From Streptomyces plumbidurans (lineage in GTDB: Bacteria; Actinomycetota; Actinomycetes; Streptomycetales; Streptomycetaceae), in contig NZ_JAFJSY010000058.1 of assembly GCF_019857225.1 (NCBI RefSeq), positions 1 to 64,000 of the forward strand: a DNA stretch of 64,000 nt, read 5' to 3'. The notes beneath the pieces were generated by a model. It worked only from the letters and a program-made list of their open reading frames with translations, ran no database searches and was not told where the DNA came from. Position 1 is the first letter of the stretch. Every line of letters begins with the position of its first letter. Shown here piece after piece: positions 32,993 to 42,162 of this stretch. A program made the translations under genes and the position numbers.

Positions 32993-33889
32993 ATGACCAC
33001 CCTGCTCACCAGGGCGCAACAAGCGGACAAGTCCGCCCGCCCCGAGCGGCAACGCCCCTTCCGTGCGGCGGCCGGCCGGCGCAACTGGGTTGCCGGCCTG
33101 GCCGGTTGGATCTGGCTCGTCGTCGTCGCCGTACCGCTGTACTGGATCCTCATCACCAGCCTCAAGGCCCAGAGCCGCTACTACTCCAGTAACCCGCTGG
33201 TGCCCACGAGTGATCCCACGCTGGACAACTACCGGCTGGTCATCGAGTCCGACTTCATCCGCTACTTCCTGAACAGCGTCGTGGTCACCGTCGGCGCCGT
33301 CGTGCCGGCGGTGGCGTTCTCCTTCATGGCCGCCTACGCGATCGTGCGCGGCTGGCGCATGCGGGGCCTGCGCGTGATGAACGGGCTGTTCCTCATGGGC
33401 CTGGCCATCCCGTTGCAGGCGACGGTGATCCCGGTGTACCTGATCATCATCAAGCTGAAGATGTACGACAGCCTGCTGGCGCTGATCCTCCCGTCGATCG
33501 CCTTCGCCATCCCGCTGTCCGTGCTGGTGCTCGCCAACTTCGTCCGCGACATACCCAAGGAACTGTTCGACTCGATGCGGGTCGATGGTGCCACCGAGTG
33601 GACGACGCTGTGGCGGCTGGCGGCACCGCTCACCCGGCCGGCCCTTCTCACCGTGACCATCTTCAACGGCCTGACCATCTGGAACGGATTCCTGCTGCCG
33701 CTGATCCTCACCCAGAGCCCCGGCCGCCGGACCCTGCCCCTCGCACTGTGGACCTTCCAGGGCCAGTACGGCGTCAACGTCCCTGCCGTTCTCGCCGCCG
33801 TCGTCCTCACCACACTGCCCGTCCTGGTCCTGTACGCCTTCGGGCGCCGTCAGATGCTCAGCGGCCTGACGGCCGGCTTCAGCCGGTGA
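32993..33889 (+). CDS. bxlG: Sugar ABC transporter permease (MalG-like)
   Basis: This 298-residue protein has six membrane segments and begins with a charged N-terminus followed by WVAGLAGWIWLVVVAVPLYW. The EAA loop reads LFDSMRVDGATEWTTLWRLAAP. LYWILITSLKAQSRYY after the first helix is typical of MalG-type permeases. It completes the importer with bxlE and bxlF. Gap to the next gene is 77 bp. Confidence 0.9.
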   Translation: MTTLLTRAQQADKSARPERQRPFRAAAGRRNWVAGLAGWIWLVVVAVPLYWILITSLKAQSRYYSSNPLVPTSDPTLDNYRLVIESDFIRYFLNSVVVTVGAVVPAVAFSFMAAYAIVRGWRMRGLRVMNGLFLMGLAIPLQATVIPVYLIIIKLKMYDSLLALILPSIAFAIPLSVLVLANFVRDIPKELFDSMRVDGATEWTTLWRLAAPLTRPALLTVTIFNGLTIWNGFLLPLILTQSPGRRTLPLALWTFQGQYGVNVPAVLAAVVLTTLPVLVLYAFGRRQMLSGLTAGFSR

Positions 33890-33966
33890 CAGGCACCGCT
33901 CGTCCTGCTCGACTACCTGTTAGCCCAGCGCGCCCTGCTCCAGGGCCTGACGGGCGTGGGAGGAAC

Positions 33967-36348
33967 GTGAACGCCAACGTGGCCGTAGAGACCACCTCTG
34001 AAGTCCCCATCTGGAATGACACCGCCCTCCCCGTCACCACCAGGGTCGACGCCCTGATCGAGGCGATGACCCTTCGGGAGAAGGCCGCCCAGCTGTACGG
34101 CGTGTGGGTCGGCGCCTCCGACCAGGGTGGTGAAGTGGCCCCCCATCAGCACGACATGGAGGAGGCCGTCGACCTCGAGGCACTGCTGCCCACCGGACTC
34201 GGTCAGTTGACCCGTCCCTTCGGCACCGCGCCCGTCGACCCCGCTCTCGGCGCCCTCTCCCTGGCCCGCACCCAGGCGCGCATCGCCTCAGCGAACCGTT
34301 TCGGGATACCCGCTCTCGCGCACGAGGAGTGCCTGGCCGGGTTCGCCGCCTGGGGTGCCACCGCCTATCCCGTCCCGTTGTCCTGGGGCGCCACGTTCGA
34401 CCCGGACATCGTGCGCCGCATGGCCGCCGCCATCGGCCGCGACATGCGGTCCGTCGGCGTCCACCAGGGCCTCGCGCCCGTTCTGGACGTCGTACGCGAT
34501 GCCCGCTGGGGCCGGGTGGAGGAGACCATCGGCGAGGACCCGTATCTCGTCGGCAGCATCGGCACGGCGTACGTGCAGGGCCTTGAGTCCGCGGGCATCG
34601 TCGCCACCCTCAAGCACTTCGTCGGCTACTCGGCCTCGCGCGCCGGCCGTAACCTCGCCCCCTCCTCCGTGGGCCCGCGTGAGCGGGCAGACGTGCTGCT
34701 GCCTCCCTTCGAGATGGCGATCCGCGAGGGCGGCGCACGGTCGGTGATGAACGCCTACACCGACACCGACGGCATACCCTCCGCAGCCGACGCGGACCTG
34801 CTGACCGGACTGCTGCGCGACACCTGGGGCTTCGACGGCACCGTCGTCGCCGACTACTTCGCCATTGCCTTCCTCAAGACGCTGCACGGCATCGCGGCCG
34901 ACTGGGCCGACGCCGCCGGTCACGCGCTCGAGGCCGGCATCGACGTCGAACTGCCCAACGTCAAGACATACGGCGAACCCCTCGTACAGGCCGTCACCGA
35001 GGGCCGCATACCGCGGGAACTCATCGACCGCGCCCTGCGCCACGTCCTCACCCAGAAGGCGATGCTGGGCCTGCTAGACCCCGACTGGAACCCGGTGCCG
35101 ACCGCCCTCGACGGCGCGGACACCGACGACCCGGCGGCACTGCGCGGCACGATCGACCTGGACCGGCCCGAAAACCGTCAACTGGCCCGTGACATCGCCG
35201 AGAAGGCGGTCGTCCTGCTCACCAACGACGGCACCCTGCCGCTCACCCGGCCGCGTCGCATTGCCCTGCTCGGCCCCAACGCGACCGAGCCCACGGCGGT
35301 ACTGGGCTGCTACTCCTTCCCGCAGCACATCGGCATCCGCCACCCCGCAACTCCGGCCGGCATCGAACTGCCCACGCTGCGCGACACACTCGCCGCGGAA
35401 TTCCCCGACGCCGAACTCACCGTCGCCCGCGGCACCGGAATCGACGACGGCGACCTCTCCGGCATCCCCGAGGCCGTCCGGGCGGCACGCGAGGCGGACG
35501 TCGCCGTACTGGTGCTCGGCGACCGCGCCGGGCTGTTCGGGCAGGGCACCAGCGGCGAGGGCTGCGACGCCGAGACGCTGGTCCTGCCCGGCGCGCAGCA
35601 GCAACTGCTCGATGCCGTGCTCGAGTTGGATACGTCTGTGGTGACGGTGCTGCTTGCGGGGCGGCCGTATGCTCTGGGTCGCGGCGTGGAGGAGTCTGCG
35701 GCGATTGTGCAGTGCTTCTTCCCCGGTGAGGAGGGCACGCATGCGATCGCCGGTGTTGTCAGTGGTCGGATCAATCCCTCCGGGCGTCTCCCGGTCAGTG
35801 TGCCGCGCGAGCCGGGCTCCCAGCCGGGCACGTACCTCGGTGCGCGGCTTGCTCATGTGAGTGGGGTATCGAGTGTCGACCCGACCCCGGCGTTCGCCTT
35901 CGGCCACGGCCTGTCGTACACGGAGTTCGACTGGAGCGATCTGACGGTGGACTCCCGAGAGGCCCCGACGGACGGGGAGTTCACGCTCGCCTGCACGGTG
36001 CGCAACACCGGCGGACGGTCCGGCACGGAGGTGGTTCAGCTGTATCTGCACGACCCGGTCGCCTCGGTCGTGCAGCCTGTGCAGCGTCTGGTCGGTTACA
36101 CCCGCCTCGAGCTGGAGCCCGGTGAGGCCCGCCGCGTTGCCGTCACGGTCCCGGCCGACCTCGCCTCCTTCACCGGGCGCGATGGCCGGCGCGTCGTCGA
36201 GCCGGGCAAGCTGGAACTGCGGTTGGCCGCCTCCAGTGCGGATGTGCGCCTGACGGCGACGGTCCGGCTGACCGGTGCTGTGCGCCATGTGGATCACACG
36301 CGGCGTTTGCATGCCTCGTTCGGTCTGGAGCCGGTGGCCCGAGCCTGA
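33967..36348 (+). CDS. bxlA: GH3 beta-xylosidase
   Basis: This 793-residue GH3 enzyme shows the (beta/alpha)8 domain (about 25-390) with KHFVGYSASRAGRN and the nucleophile Asp296 in TVVADYFAIAF, then the alpha/beta sandwich domain (about 400-640) with VLLTNDGTLPL, ending with a fibronectin III-like domain (about 700-770, FTLACTVRNTGGRSGTEVVQ). No signal peptide is seen, so it cleaves imported xylo-oligosaccharides in the cytoplasm to xylose. The locus order matches bxlEFGA. GTG 33967 has a close GGAGGA; the exact start may be a few codons later. Confidence 0.88.
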   Translation: MNANVAVETTSEVPIWNDTALPVTTRVDALIEAMTLREKAAQLYGVWVGASDQGGEVAPHQHDMEEAVDLEALLPTGLGQLTRPFGTAPVDPALGALSLARTQARIASANRFGIPALAHEECLAGFAAWGATAYPVPLSWGATFDPDIVRRMAAAIGRDMRSVGVHQGLAPVLDVVRDARWGRVEETIGEDPYLVGSIGTAYVQGLESAGIVATLKHFVGYSASRAGRNLAPSSVGPRERADVLLPPFEMAIREGGARSVMNAYTDTDGIPSAADADLLTGLLRDTWGFDGTVVADYFAIAFLKTLHGIAADWADAAGHALEAGIDVELPNVKTYGEPLVQAVTEGRIPRELIDRALRHVLTQKAMLGLLDPDWNPVPTALDGADTDDPAALRGTIDLDRPENRQLARDIAEKAVVLLTNDGTLPLTRPRRIALLGPNATEPTAVLGCYSFPQHIGIRHPATPAGIELPTLRDTLAAEFPDAELTVARGTGIDDGDLSGIPEAVRAAREADVAVLVLGDRAGLFGQGTSGEGCDAETLVLPGAQQQLLDAVLELDTSVVTVLLAGRPYALGRGVEESAAIVQCFFPGEEGTHAIAGVVSGRINPSGRLPVSVPREPGSQPGTYLGARLAHVSGVSSVDPTPAFAFGHGLSYTEFDWSDLTVDSREAPTDGEFTLACTVRNTGGRSGTEVVQLYLHDPVASVVQPVQRLVGYTRLELEPGEARRVAVTVPADLASFTGRDGRRVVEPGKLELRLAASSADVRLTATVRLTGAVRHVDHTRRLHASFGLEPVARA

Positions 36349-36377
36349 GCGGGGTGTGCGCGGCGCCCGTCGTGGTG

Positions 36378-36405
36378 GCGGCGGGCGCTGCGCAACGCCC
36401 GCCGC
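36378..36405. terminator. Bidirectional terminator between bxlA and the FAH-family gene
   Basis: GCGGCGGGCG and CGCCCGCCGC form a 10-bp stem with an 8-nt loop in the 72-bp gap between convergent genes. Confidence 0.7.
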
Positions 36406-36420
36406 TGGGCCGGCACGGGC

Positions 36421-37608
36421 TTACAGCATCCCGCGTTGGGCGAGGTTGTGCATGAGGGCGCGTACGCCGAACGTCCAGGGCGGGGCCTGCTCGCTGGGGA
36501 CGACGGTGTTGACGAGGGCACCGAGGCGGGGGCTGGAGATCCGTACGATGTCGCCGTGCTGGTGGGTGAAGCCCGCGCCGGGTGCGTGGCGGTCCTCGGT
36601 GGGGGCGAACAGGGTTCCGGTGAACAGCACGAAGCCGTCGGGGTATTGATGGTGCGCGCCGTGCGTGGCGGCCACCAGGTCCAGTACGTCACGGCTGATC
36701 TCGCGCATGGAGCTTTGGCCGGTGAGGACGTAGCCGTCCGTGCCGTCGACGCGCAGGTCGATGTCGAGCGCGCGTACGGTGTCGAGGTCGAAGTGGTCGT
36801 CGAGGATGCGGACGAACGGGCCGATGGCGCAGGAGGCGTTGTTGTCCTTGGCGCGGGAGAGCAGCAGGGCGCTGCGTCCCTCGATGTCGCGGAGGTTGAC
36901 GTCGTTGCCGAGGGTCGCGCCGCGTACCCGGCCGCGCGAGTCCACGACGAGGACGGCTTCGGGTTCGGGGTTGTTCCACACCGACGCGCCGAGCACTCCG
37001 ATGTCTGCGCCGGTGCCGACCGCGGAGAGCACCGGGGCCTTGGTGAACACCTCCGGGTCCGGTCCGATGCCGACCTCCAGGTACTGCGACCACAGCCCCT
37101 CGGCGATCAGGAGTTGCTTTGCCTTGTCCGCCTCCGGTGATCCGGGTCGGATGCCGTCGAGGGTGCCGCCCACCGTCTGCTCGACGCGCTGCCGCACCCG
37201 GGCGGCCTGTGCCGGGTCGCCGCCGGTGCGTTCCTCGATGACGCGTTCCAGCAGGCTTTGGGCGAAGGTGACGCCCGCGGCCTTGATCACTTGCAGGTCG
37301 ATGGGGGCCAGCAGGTGTGCAACGTCGCGGCGCCCGGGCGGGGCGTGGAGCAGTTCGTCCAGATGCCAGGTGGTTGGGCTGTCGGTTTCGCGGACGAGTG
37401 TGGCCGCGTCGTCGCGTTCCAGCAGGTCGCAGACGGTAGGTGCGAGGGCCGTCAGGTCGATGACCTGCTCGCCGCGGACCGCGGCCACGCACGGTCCGTC
37501 CGCCTTGGGATCGTGGACGCGTGCGACCAGGGCGGCTTGATGGGCGTCCTCGGGCAGGACGGAGGCGGCGGTGAGGACGGGGCGGGGACGCGCTGGGGCC
37601 GGTTCCAC
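36421..37608 (-). CDS. Fumarylacetoacetate hydrolase-family enzyme (2-keto-3-deoxy-sugar acid dehydratase-like)
   Basis: This 395-residue protein has an N-terminal helical domain with VIKAAGVTFAQSLLERVIEE and a C-terminal FAH fold with TKAPVLSAVGTGADIGV, NPEPEAVLVVDSRG, GNDVNLRDIEG (metal region) and HQHGDIVRISSP. The split layout fits FAH members that dehydrate 2-keto-3-deoxy-xylonate/arabinonate to alpha-ketoglutarate semialdehyde. It follows an IlvD-type dehydratase by 49 bp on the same strand, supporting a xylonate (Weimberg-type) route for xylose released by BxlA. GTG 37608 has AGGAGA upstream. Substrate is inferred from context. Confidence 0.75.
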   Translation of the reverse strand: MEPAPARPRPVLTAASVLPEDAHQAALVARVHDPKADGPCVAAVRGEQVIDLTALAPTVCDLLERDDAATLVRETDSPTTWHLDELLHAPPGRRDVAHLLAPIDLQVIKAAGVTFAQSLLERVIEERTGGDPAQAARVRQRVEQTVGGTLDGIRPGSPEADKAKQLLIAEGLWSQYLEVGIGPDPEVFTKAPVLSAVGTGADIGVLGASVWNNPEPEAVLVVDSRGRVRGATLGNDVNLRDIEGRSALLLSRAKDNNASCAIGPFVRILDDHFDLDTVRALDIDLRVDGTDGYVLTGQSSMREISRDVLDLVAATHGAHHQYPDGFVLFTGTLFAPTEDRHAPGAGFTHQHGDIVRISSPRLGALVNTVVPSEQAPPWTFGVRALMHNLAQRGML

Positions 37609-37657
37609 GATGGGGATGCTCTCCTGGGTTCGGGGGGTTGGGGCGCCGGGGGTGGAC

Positions 37658-39394
37658 TCAGTGGGAGTCGCGGGGGACCTCGTGGCCGCGGCTTCCGCGC
37701 AGGAAGGCGAAGTCGGCACCCCGGTCGGCCTGTTCCACGTTCTGGGTGTAGAGCCAGGCGTAGCCGCTGGTGTGTCGCTCGGCTGTTGCTTTCCACGCCG
37801 TACGGCGCCGGGTGAGCTCGGCGTCGTCCACGTCCAGGTCCAGCGTGCGGTTGGGGACGTCGAGGACGACGACGTCACCGTCGCGCACCAGGGCGAGGGG
37901 TCCGCCGACGGCGGCCTCGGGCGCCACGTGCAAGACCACGGTCCCGTACCCGGTGCCGCTCATCCGGCCGTCGCAGACGCGCACCATGTCCGTGATGCCG
38001 GCCTTCAGGAGCTTGGCGGGCAGCGGGACGTTGGCGACCTCGGGCATGCCGGGATAGCCCTTCGGGCCGGCGTTACGGATGACGATGACGGTGTTCTCGT
38101 CGACGTCGAGGTCGGGGTCGTCGACGAGGGCGTGGTAGGCCTCGGGGGAGTCGAAGACGCGTGCCGGACCGCGGTGGGTGAGCAGGTGGGGTGAGGCGGC
38201 GGACTGCTTGATGACCGCACCGTCGGGGCACAGGTTGCCGCGCAGGACGGCAATGCCGGTGCCGGCCGGCTGGAAGGGGGCGCCGAGGCGTGTGATGACG
38301 TCGGTGTTGTCGTTCTGGGCGCCGGCGAGGTTTTCGGCGACGCCGCGTCCGGTGACGGTGATCGGCTCGCCGTGCAGCAGTCCGCCGCCAAGCAGTTCGG
38401 CCATGACGGCGGGCAGCCCGCCCGCGTAACAGAAGTCCTCCATGAGGTAGGTGCCGCTGGGCATCAGGTTGACCAGGGTCGGCACCGCACGGACCAGCTC
38501 GTCGAAGTCCTCCAGGCCCAGGTCGACGCCGACGCGTCCGGCGAGGGCGGTGAGATGGATGATGGCGTTGGTGGAGCCGCCGATGGCCGCGTTGACCCTG
38601 ATGGCGTTCTCGAACGCCTCCCGGGTCAGGATGTCCGAGGGTCGCAGCTCCTCCTCCACCATCGCGACGATGCGCTGCCCTGCCGACTGCGCGATCTCCA
38701 TCCGCCGGGAGTCGACCGCGGGCCAGGCCGCCGAGCCCGGCAGTTGCATGCCGAGCGCCTCGGCCATGCAGGCCATCGTGGAGGCGGTGCCCATCGTCAT
38801 GCAGTGGCCGTTGGAGCGGGCCATGCAGCCCTCGGCGAAGAAGCACTCCTCCTCGGACATCCGGCCGGTCTTCAGGTCCTCCTCGAACTTCCACACATGG
38901 GTGCCGGATCCCACGTCCTGGCCCCGGTACTTGCCGTTGAGCATCGGCCCGCCGGTGACCATGACGGCGGGCAGGTCGACGCTGGCGGCGCCCATGAGCA
39001 TGGCGGGGGTGGTCTTGTCGCAGCCGGACAGCAGGACGACTCCGTCGAGCGGGTTGGCCCGGATCAGCTCCTCGACCTCCATGGCCATGAGATTGCGGTA
39101 CAGCATGGCGGTGGGGCGCATCAGGGTCTCGCCGGTGGCCATGGTGGGGAACTGCAACGGGAAGCCGCCCGCCTGCCACACTCCGCGCTTGACGGCTTCG
39201 GCGACGCGGGTCAAGTGAGCGTTGCACGGGGCGAGTTCGGAGGCGCTGGTCGCGATGCCGATGACGGGGCGGCCGTCGAAGACCTCGTGCCCGAATCCCT
39301 GGCTGCGCATCCAGGAGCGGTACACCATCCCGCCGCGGCCACTCGCACCGAACCATGCCTGGCTGCGACGGCTCGTCTTGTTCCCGTCGTTCAT
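37658..39394 (-). CDS. IlvD/Edd-family sugar acid dehydratase (xylonate/arabinonate dehydratase-like)
   Basis: This 578-residue protein has the IlvD/Edd iron-sulfur and metal motifs: ELAPCNAHLTRVAEAVKRGV, LLSGCDKTTPAMLMGAASVD, and NGHCMTMGTASTMACMAEAL, whose cysteines bind the cluster. VNAAIGGSTNAIIHLTA and VRVCDGRMSGTGYGTVVLH are also conserved. Length and the HVAPEAAVGGPLALVRDGD tail fit sugar acid dehydratases more than branched-chain amino acid IlvD. It would convert a xylonate-type acid to its 2-keto-3-deoxy form. It is divergent from a FadR-type gene and shares its palindrome. GGGAG precedes ATG 39394. Confidence 0.82.
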   Translation of the reverse strand: MNDGNKTSRRSQAWFGASGRGGMVYRSWMRSQGFGHEVFDGRPVIGIATSASELAPCNAHLTRVAEAVKRGVWQAGGFPLQFPTMATGETLMRPTAMLYRNLMAMEVEELIRANPLDGVVLLSGCDKTTPAMLMGAASVDLPAVMVTGGPMLNGKYRGQDVGSGTHVWKFEEDLKTGRMSEEECFFAEGCMARSNGHCMTMGTASTMACMAEALGMQLPGSAAWPAVDSRRMEIAQSAGQRIVAMVEEELRPSDILTREAFENAIRVNAAIGGSTNAIIHLTALAGRVGVDLGLEDFDELVRAVPTLVNLMPSGTYLMEDFCYAGGLPAVMAELLGGGLLHGEPITVTGRGVAENLAGAQNDNTDVITRLGAPFQPAGTGIAVLRGNLCPDGAVIKQSAASPHLLTHRGPARVFDSPEAYHALVDDPDLDVDENTVIVIRNAGPKGYPGMPEVANVPLPAKLLKAGITDMVRVCDGRMSGTGYGTVVLHVAPEAAVGGPLALVRDGDVVVLDVPNRTLDLDVDDAELTRRRTAWKATAERHTSGYAWLYTQNVEQADRGADFAFLRGSRGHEVPRDSH

Positions 39395-39476
39395 GTGGCA
39401 ACTCCCGTGGCTGTGGCGCCGGCTTCTTCGCGGTGGGGCGGTGTCGTGGGGGACCGTCAGGTCGTACCCTTGAAGC

Positions 39477-39491
39477 AATCATTAAATGATT
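39477..39491. promoter_or_regulatory. FadR-type operator between the dehydratase and regulator genes
   Basis: AATCATTAAATGATT is a perfect 15-bp palindrome (7-1-7) in an AT-rich patch that stands out in the GC-rich surroundings. It lies 83 bp before the dehydratase ATG and 33 bp before the regulator GTG, so it probably controls both. Confidence 0.75.
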
Positions 39492-39523
39492 CGATGAATG
39501 ACGTCCAGGGGTGAGCACGGATC

Positions 39524-40240
39524 GTGGCGCGTTTTCCGACCCTGCATGAGCGGGTGGTCGACGAACTCGGCCGGCGCATCGTGGCCGGAGTGTGGCAGCC
39601 GGGGCACGCGCTGCCCGTCGAGGACCTGCTCGCGGCCGAGATCGGCGTCAGCCGGGGCGCGCTGCGGGAGGCGGTCAAGGCGCTGGTGGCCAAGGGAATG
39701 CTGCGGGTACGCCCGCGCACCGGCACGCGCGTGCTGTCCCCGGAGCACTGGAACCACCTGGACCATGACGTACTGCGCTGGAAACAGGCCGGGGACGCCG
39801 CGGCCCTGCTGCAAGATACCGGTGAGCTACGCAGGATCGTCGAGCCCGAGGCGGCCCGGCTCGCCGCCGTCCGGGCCCGCCCCGACGACGTACGGGCCCT
39901 GTACGACGCCCTGGCCGCCATGGAGGCCGCAGCCGCCGACCCCGGCCGCAGGGGCTACATCGAGGCCGACCTCGCCTTCCACCGGGCCCTGCTCGACGCC
40001 GGCGGCAACCGTCTGCTCGGCTCCCTGGGCCGCGCCATCGGCATCGCACTGGAACACAGCTTCGTCGTCAGCACCCAGACCCCGGGCGCGGCGGAGGCCT
40101 CGCTGCCCGGCCATCGCGCCATCGTGGAAGCGGTGGCGGCCGGCGATCCCGCGACAGCGGCGGCCGCCGTCCTGGCCGTCGTCGAGGCCGCAGAGAAGGA
40201 GAACGCCCAGTCACCGGGACTGCCGCGTGACGCGGTATGA
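39524..40240 (+). CDS. GntR/FadR-type (FCD) regulator of sugar acid genes
   Basis: This 238-residue protein has an N-terminal winged helix (LLAAEIGVSRGALREAVKALVAKGMLRVRPRTGTRV, with the recognition helix at about 42-55) and a C-terminal FCD domain (EADLAFHRALLDAGGNRLL, EHSFVVSTQTPG, GHRAIVEAVAAGDP). Its WNHLDHDVLRWKQ segment is typical of FCD regulators of sugar acid pathways. It is divergent from the dehydratase and probably responds to a sugar acid or its keto product. Confidence 0.88.
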   Translation: MARFPTLHERVVDELGRRIVAGVWQPGHALPVEDLLAAEIGVSRGALREAVKALVAKGMLRVRPRTGTRVLSPEHWNHLDHDVLRWKQAGDAAALLQDTGELRRIVEPEAARLAAVRARPDDVRALYDALAAMEAAAADPGRRGYIEADLAFHRALLDAGGNRLLGSLGRAIGIALEHSFVVSTQTPGAAEASLPGHRAIVEAVAAGDPATAAAAVLAVVEAAEKENAQSPGLPRDAV

Positions 40241-40514
40241 CCTGCGGTAAACGCTGCCGCCGGCGGTGGCCCTGGTGGAGTGGAAGGGCGCGCTGCGCTG
40301 TCACGGCACCTCGGATCGCCGCCCGGGCGGATGCTGCGCGTGGGACCCTGTCCCGGCTCGGCATCAATGTGCGGGCCGGGGTGGGCTTTTCGGTCAACCG
40401 TCGCGGCCACCGCCTTCGCCTGGATCCCCGGCCGGGCGGCGTGCGCGACCGCATCCGCCGGCGAGCTTCCTGCAAACCCTCAGGGTGCGAAACGGTCCCG
40501 CACGAGCGGCCGGC

Positions 40515-40680
40515 CGTACGTTCATCAGCGGTGGCGCGTGGCCGGGCAGCCCCTTCACGGCCGTCACCGAACGGCTGGGCCGCGATGCGGGCTGGCGGGT
40601 GCACGAGATTCCCGTCGGCCACAACATCGCCCGGCAAGATCCGGGCGCTCTCGCAGCGGTCCTTGCACTCGTCCATGGAC
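40515..40680 (+). pseudogene. C-terminal fragment of an alpha/beta hydrolase
   Basis: The + frame reads FISGGAWPGSPFTAVTERLG then GWRVHEIPVGHNIARQDPGA, which matches the end of alpha/beta hydrolases (substrate loop and catalytic His in GHN/GHD) followed by the last helix. No nucleophile elbow or N-terminal part is present in any frame upstream. It is a decayed remnant. The rest of 40241-40955 holds nothing I can identify. Confidence 0.5.
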
Positions 40681-40955
40681 ATCTCTCTGGACGCGGGCGC
40701 AGGTGTTCACCGAGCAATTGCCGCCGACGGAGCCACCATGGACGGCAGTGTCACCCGCCGCACGGCGGAGCGCATGGACGTGCCGCTCATCCGGTCGTCG
40801 ATGGCCCAGCCCCTCAAACCAGCGGTCTCACCTACGGATCCTGGCTCAAGGTCTTCCAACGCCCAACGAGCGTGGATGAGTTGACGTACAAGGTGTGCGG
40901 CGGTCGCCATCGGGGCAGGGTTCGCGGACTCGTCGTTCAGTCGCGAACTTGGCTG

Positions 40956-42107
40956 TCAAGGCAGATGGTTGGCACCGAGGGCTCGGTAGATGGCGGTGGT
41001 GTATGCGGCGGCTCGCTGTGAACCGAGGATGTCGGCGCCCATGTTGTTCATGACGTAGCTGATCGTCATGCGGCGGTCAAGGTCGATGATTGCCATCGAG
41101 CCGCCCCAGCCGCCCCAATATGCGATGCGGCCGTCAGGGATCCAGGGCAGCGTGCGACGGTCGGACAGTGCGTATCCGATGCCCCATCGCAGATGCAGCC
41201 CGTTGACGAGGTCTGTGCCGTTGGACTGCTCGTTGAAGATGAGGTCGATCGTTCGGGGTTTGAGGAGCTGACCGTGGGCCGAGGCGCCTGCGCGGGCGAT
41301 GGGGGCGAGGATCTCGGTGACCGCCAGGGCGTTCCCGTGTCCGTTGGCCGCTCCTAGGTCGGCTGCTCGCCAGGCCGCTGTGTTGGCCGCACTGGCGGTG
41401 GATGGGGGACCGGTGAAGGTTCTGTACGCGGCGGTGTCGTGGTCAAGTGCTTCTGGATCGAAGTCGAGCGTCGGCGCGATGACGTCGGCGACTCGTTCGA
41501 CGTCGGCGTCGCGCAAGCCGATCTGGAAGTCGGCACCGAGGGGCTGGGCGATGTGCTGATGTACGAAGTCGCGCAGCGACAGGCCGGTCAGCCGGTGGAC
41601 CAGCTCGCCGATCAGATGGCCGTAGTTGAGGACGTGGTAGCCGGAGGCGGTGCCGGGCTCCCACCATGGCTTCTGGGAGGCCATGCGAGCGGCTGCTGTG
41701 CGTACGTCGTACAGGTCCTCAAGCCGGGCGGGGTGGTCGAGGCCGGACACACCCGAGGTGTGTGACAGCAGGTGCCGTACTTCGACATGTTGCTTGCCGT
41801 TTGCTGCGAACTCGGGCCAGTAGCGGGCAACTGGCGCGTGAACTTCCAGGTCGCCGGCGTCGACGAGCAACAAGGCGGCCAGGCTTGTGACGGTCTTGGT
41901 GATCGACCACACGTTGGTGATCGTGTCGCGTCGCCAGGGCTGGGTGCGTGCGGCATCGCGGTGGCCGGCCCACAGGTCCACGACCTGGCGGCCGTCGAGG
42001 TCGACAACCAGCGACAGGCCCACTTCGGCGCCGCTGCGCAGCTGGGCCTCGACGGTGTCGCGGACGGGTTCGAACGCTGGGCTGACGGTTCCGTTCAGTT
42101 CGGTCAT
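40956..42107 (-). CDS. Serine hydrolase of the beta-lactamase/esterase (class C-like) family
   Basis: This 383-residue protein has the SxxK nucleophile motif in VWSITKTVTSLAAL, LLSHTSGVSGLDHP after it, the YxN-type segment GYHVLNYGHLIGELV, and a C-terminal WGGWGGSMAIIDLD region replacing the KTG box. These are typical of EstB-type esterases and penicillin-binding-protein-like hydrolases. There is no signal peptide, so a cytoplasmic esterase is more likely than a beta-lactamase. It is divergent from a MerR gene with an operator between. ATG 42107 is chosen because an upstream in-frame ATG (42146) lies within the operator. Confidence 0.85.
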   Translation of the reverse strand: MTELNGTVSPAFEPVRDTVEAQLRSGAEVGLSLVVDLDGRQVVDLWAGHRDAARTQPWRRDTITNVWSITKTVTSLAALLLVDAGDLEVHAPVARYWPEFAANGKQHVEVRHLLSHTSGVSGLDHPARLEDLYDVRTAAARMASQKPWWEPGTASGYHVLNYGHLIGELVHRLTGLSLRDFVHQHIAQPLGADFQIGLRDADVERVADVIAPTLDFDPEALDHDTAAYRTFTGPPSTASAANTAAWRAADLGAANGHGNALAVTEILAPIARAGASAHGQLLKPRTIDLIFNEQSNGTDLVNGLHLRWGIGYALSDRRTLPWIPDGRIAYWGGWGGSMAIIDLDRRMTISYVMNNMGADILGSQRAAAYTTAIYRALGANHLP

Positions 42108-42121
42108 GCCGACAGGGTCAA

Positions 42122-42143
42122 ACCTTGACGCCAGTGTCAAGGT
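42122..42143. promoter_or_regulatory. MerR-type operator
   Basis: ACCTTGAC and GTCAAGGT are a perfect inverted repeat around 6 bp. On the + strand TTGACG (-35) and TAGTGT (-10) are 20 bp apart, the long spacing expected of MerR-controlled promoters; on the minus strand TTGACA starts inside the repeat. Confidence 0.75.
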
Positions 42144-42162
42144 CAAGCGGTAGTGTGGTGAG

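Noticed and set aside
37658..39394. Dehydratase considered as branched-chain amino acid IlvD
   Set aside because: Neighbouring FAH-family gene, sugar locus and FCD regulator, and sugar-acid-type C-terminal features point to a sugar acid dehydratase.
40956..42107. Serine hydrolase considered as an antibiotic-resistance beta-lactamase
   Set aside because: No signal peptide and no KTG box; the WGGWGG segment fits EstB-type esterases.
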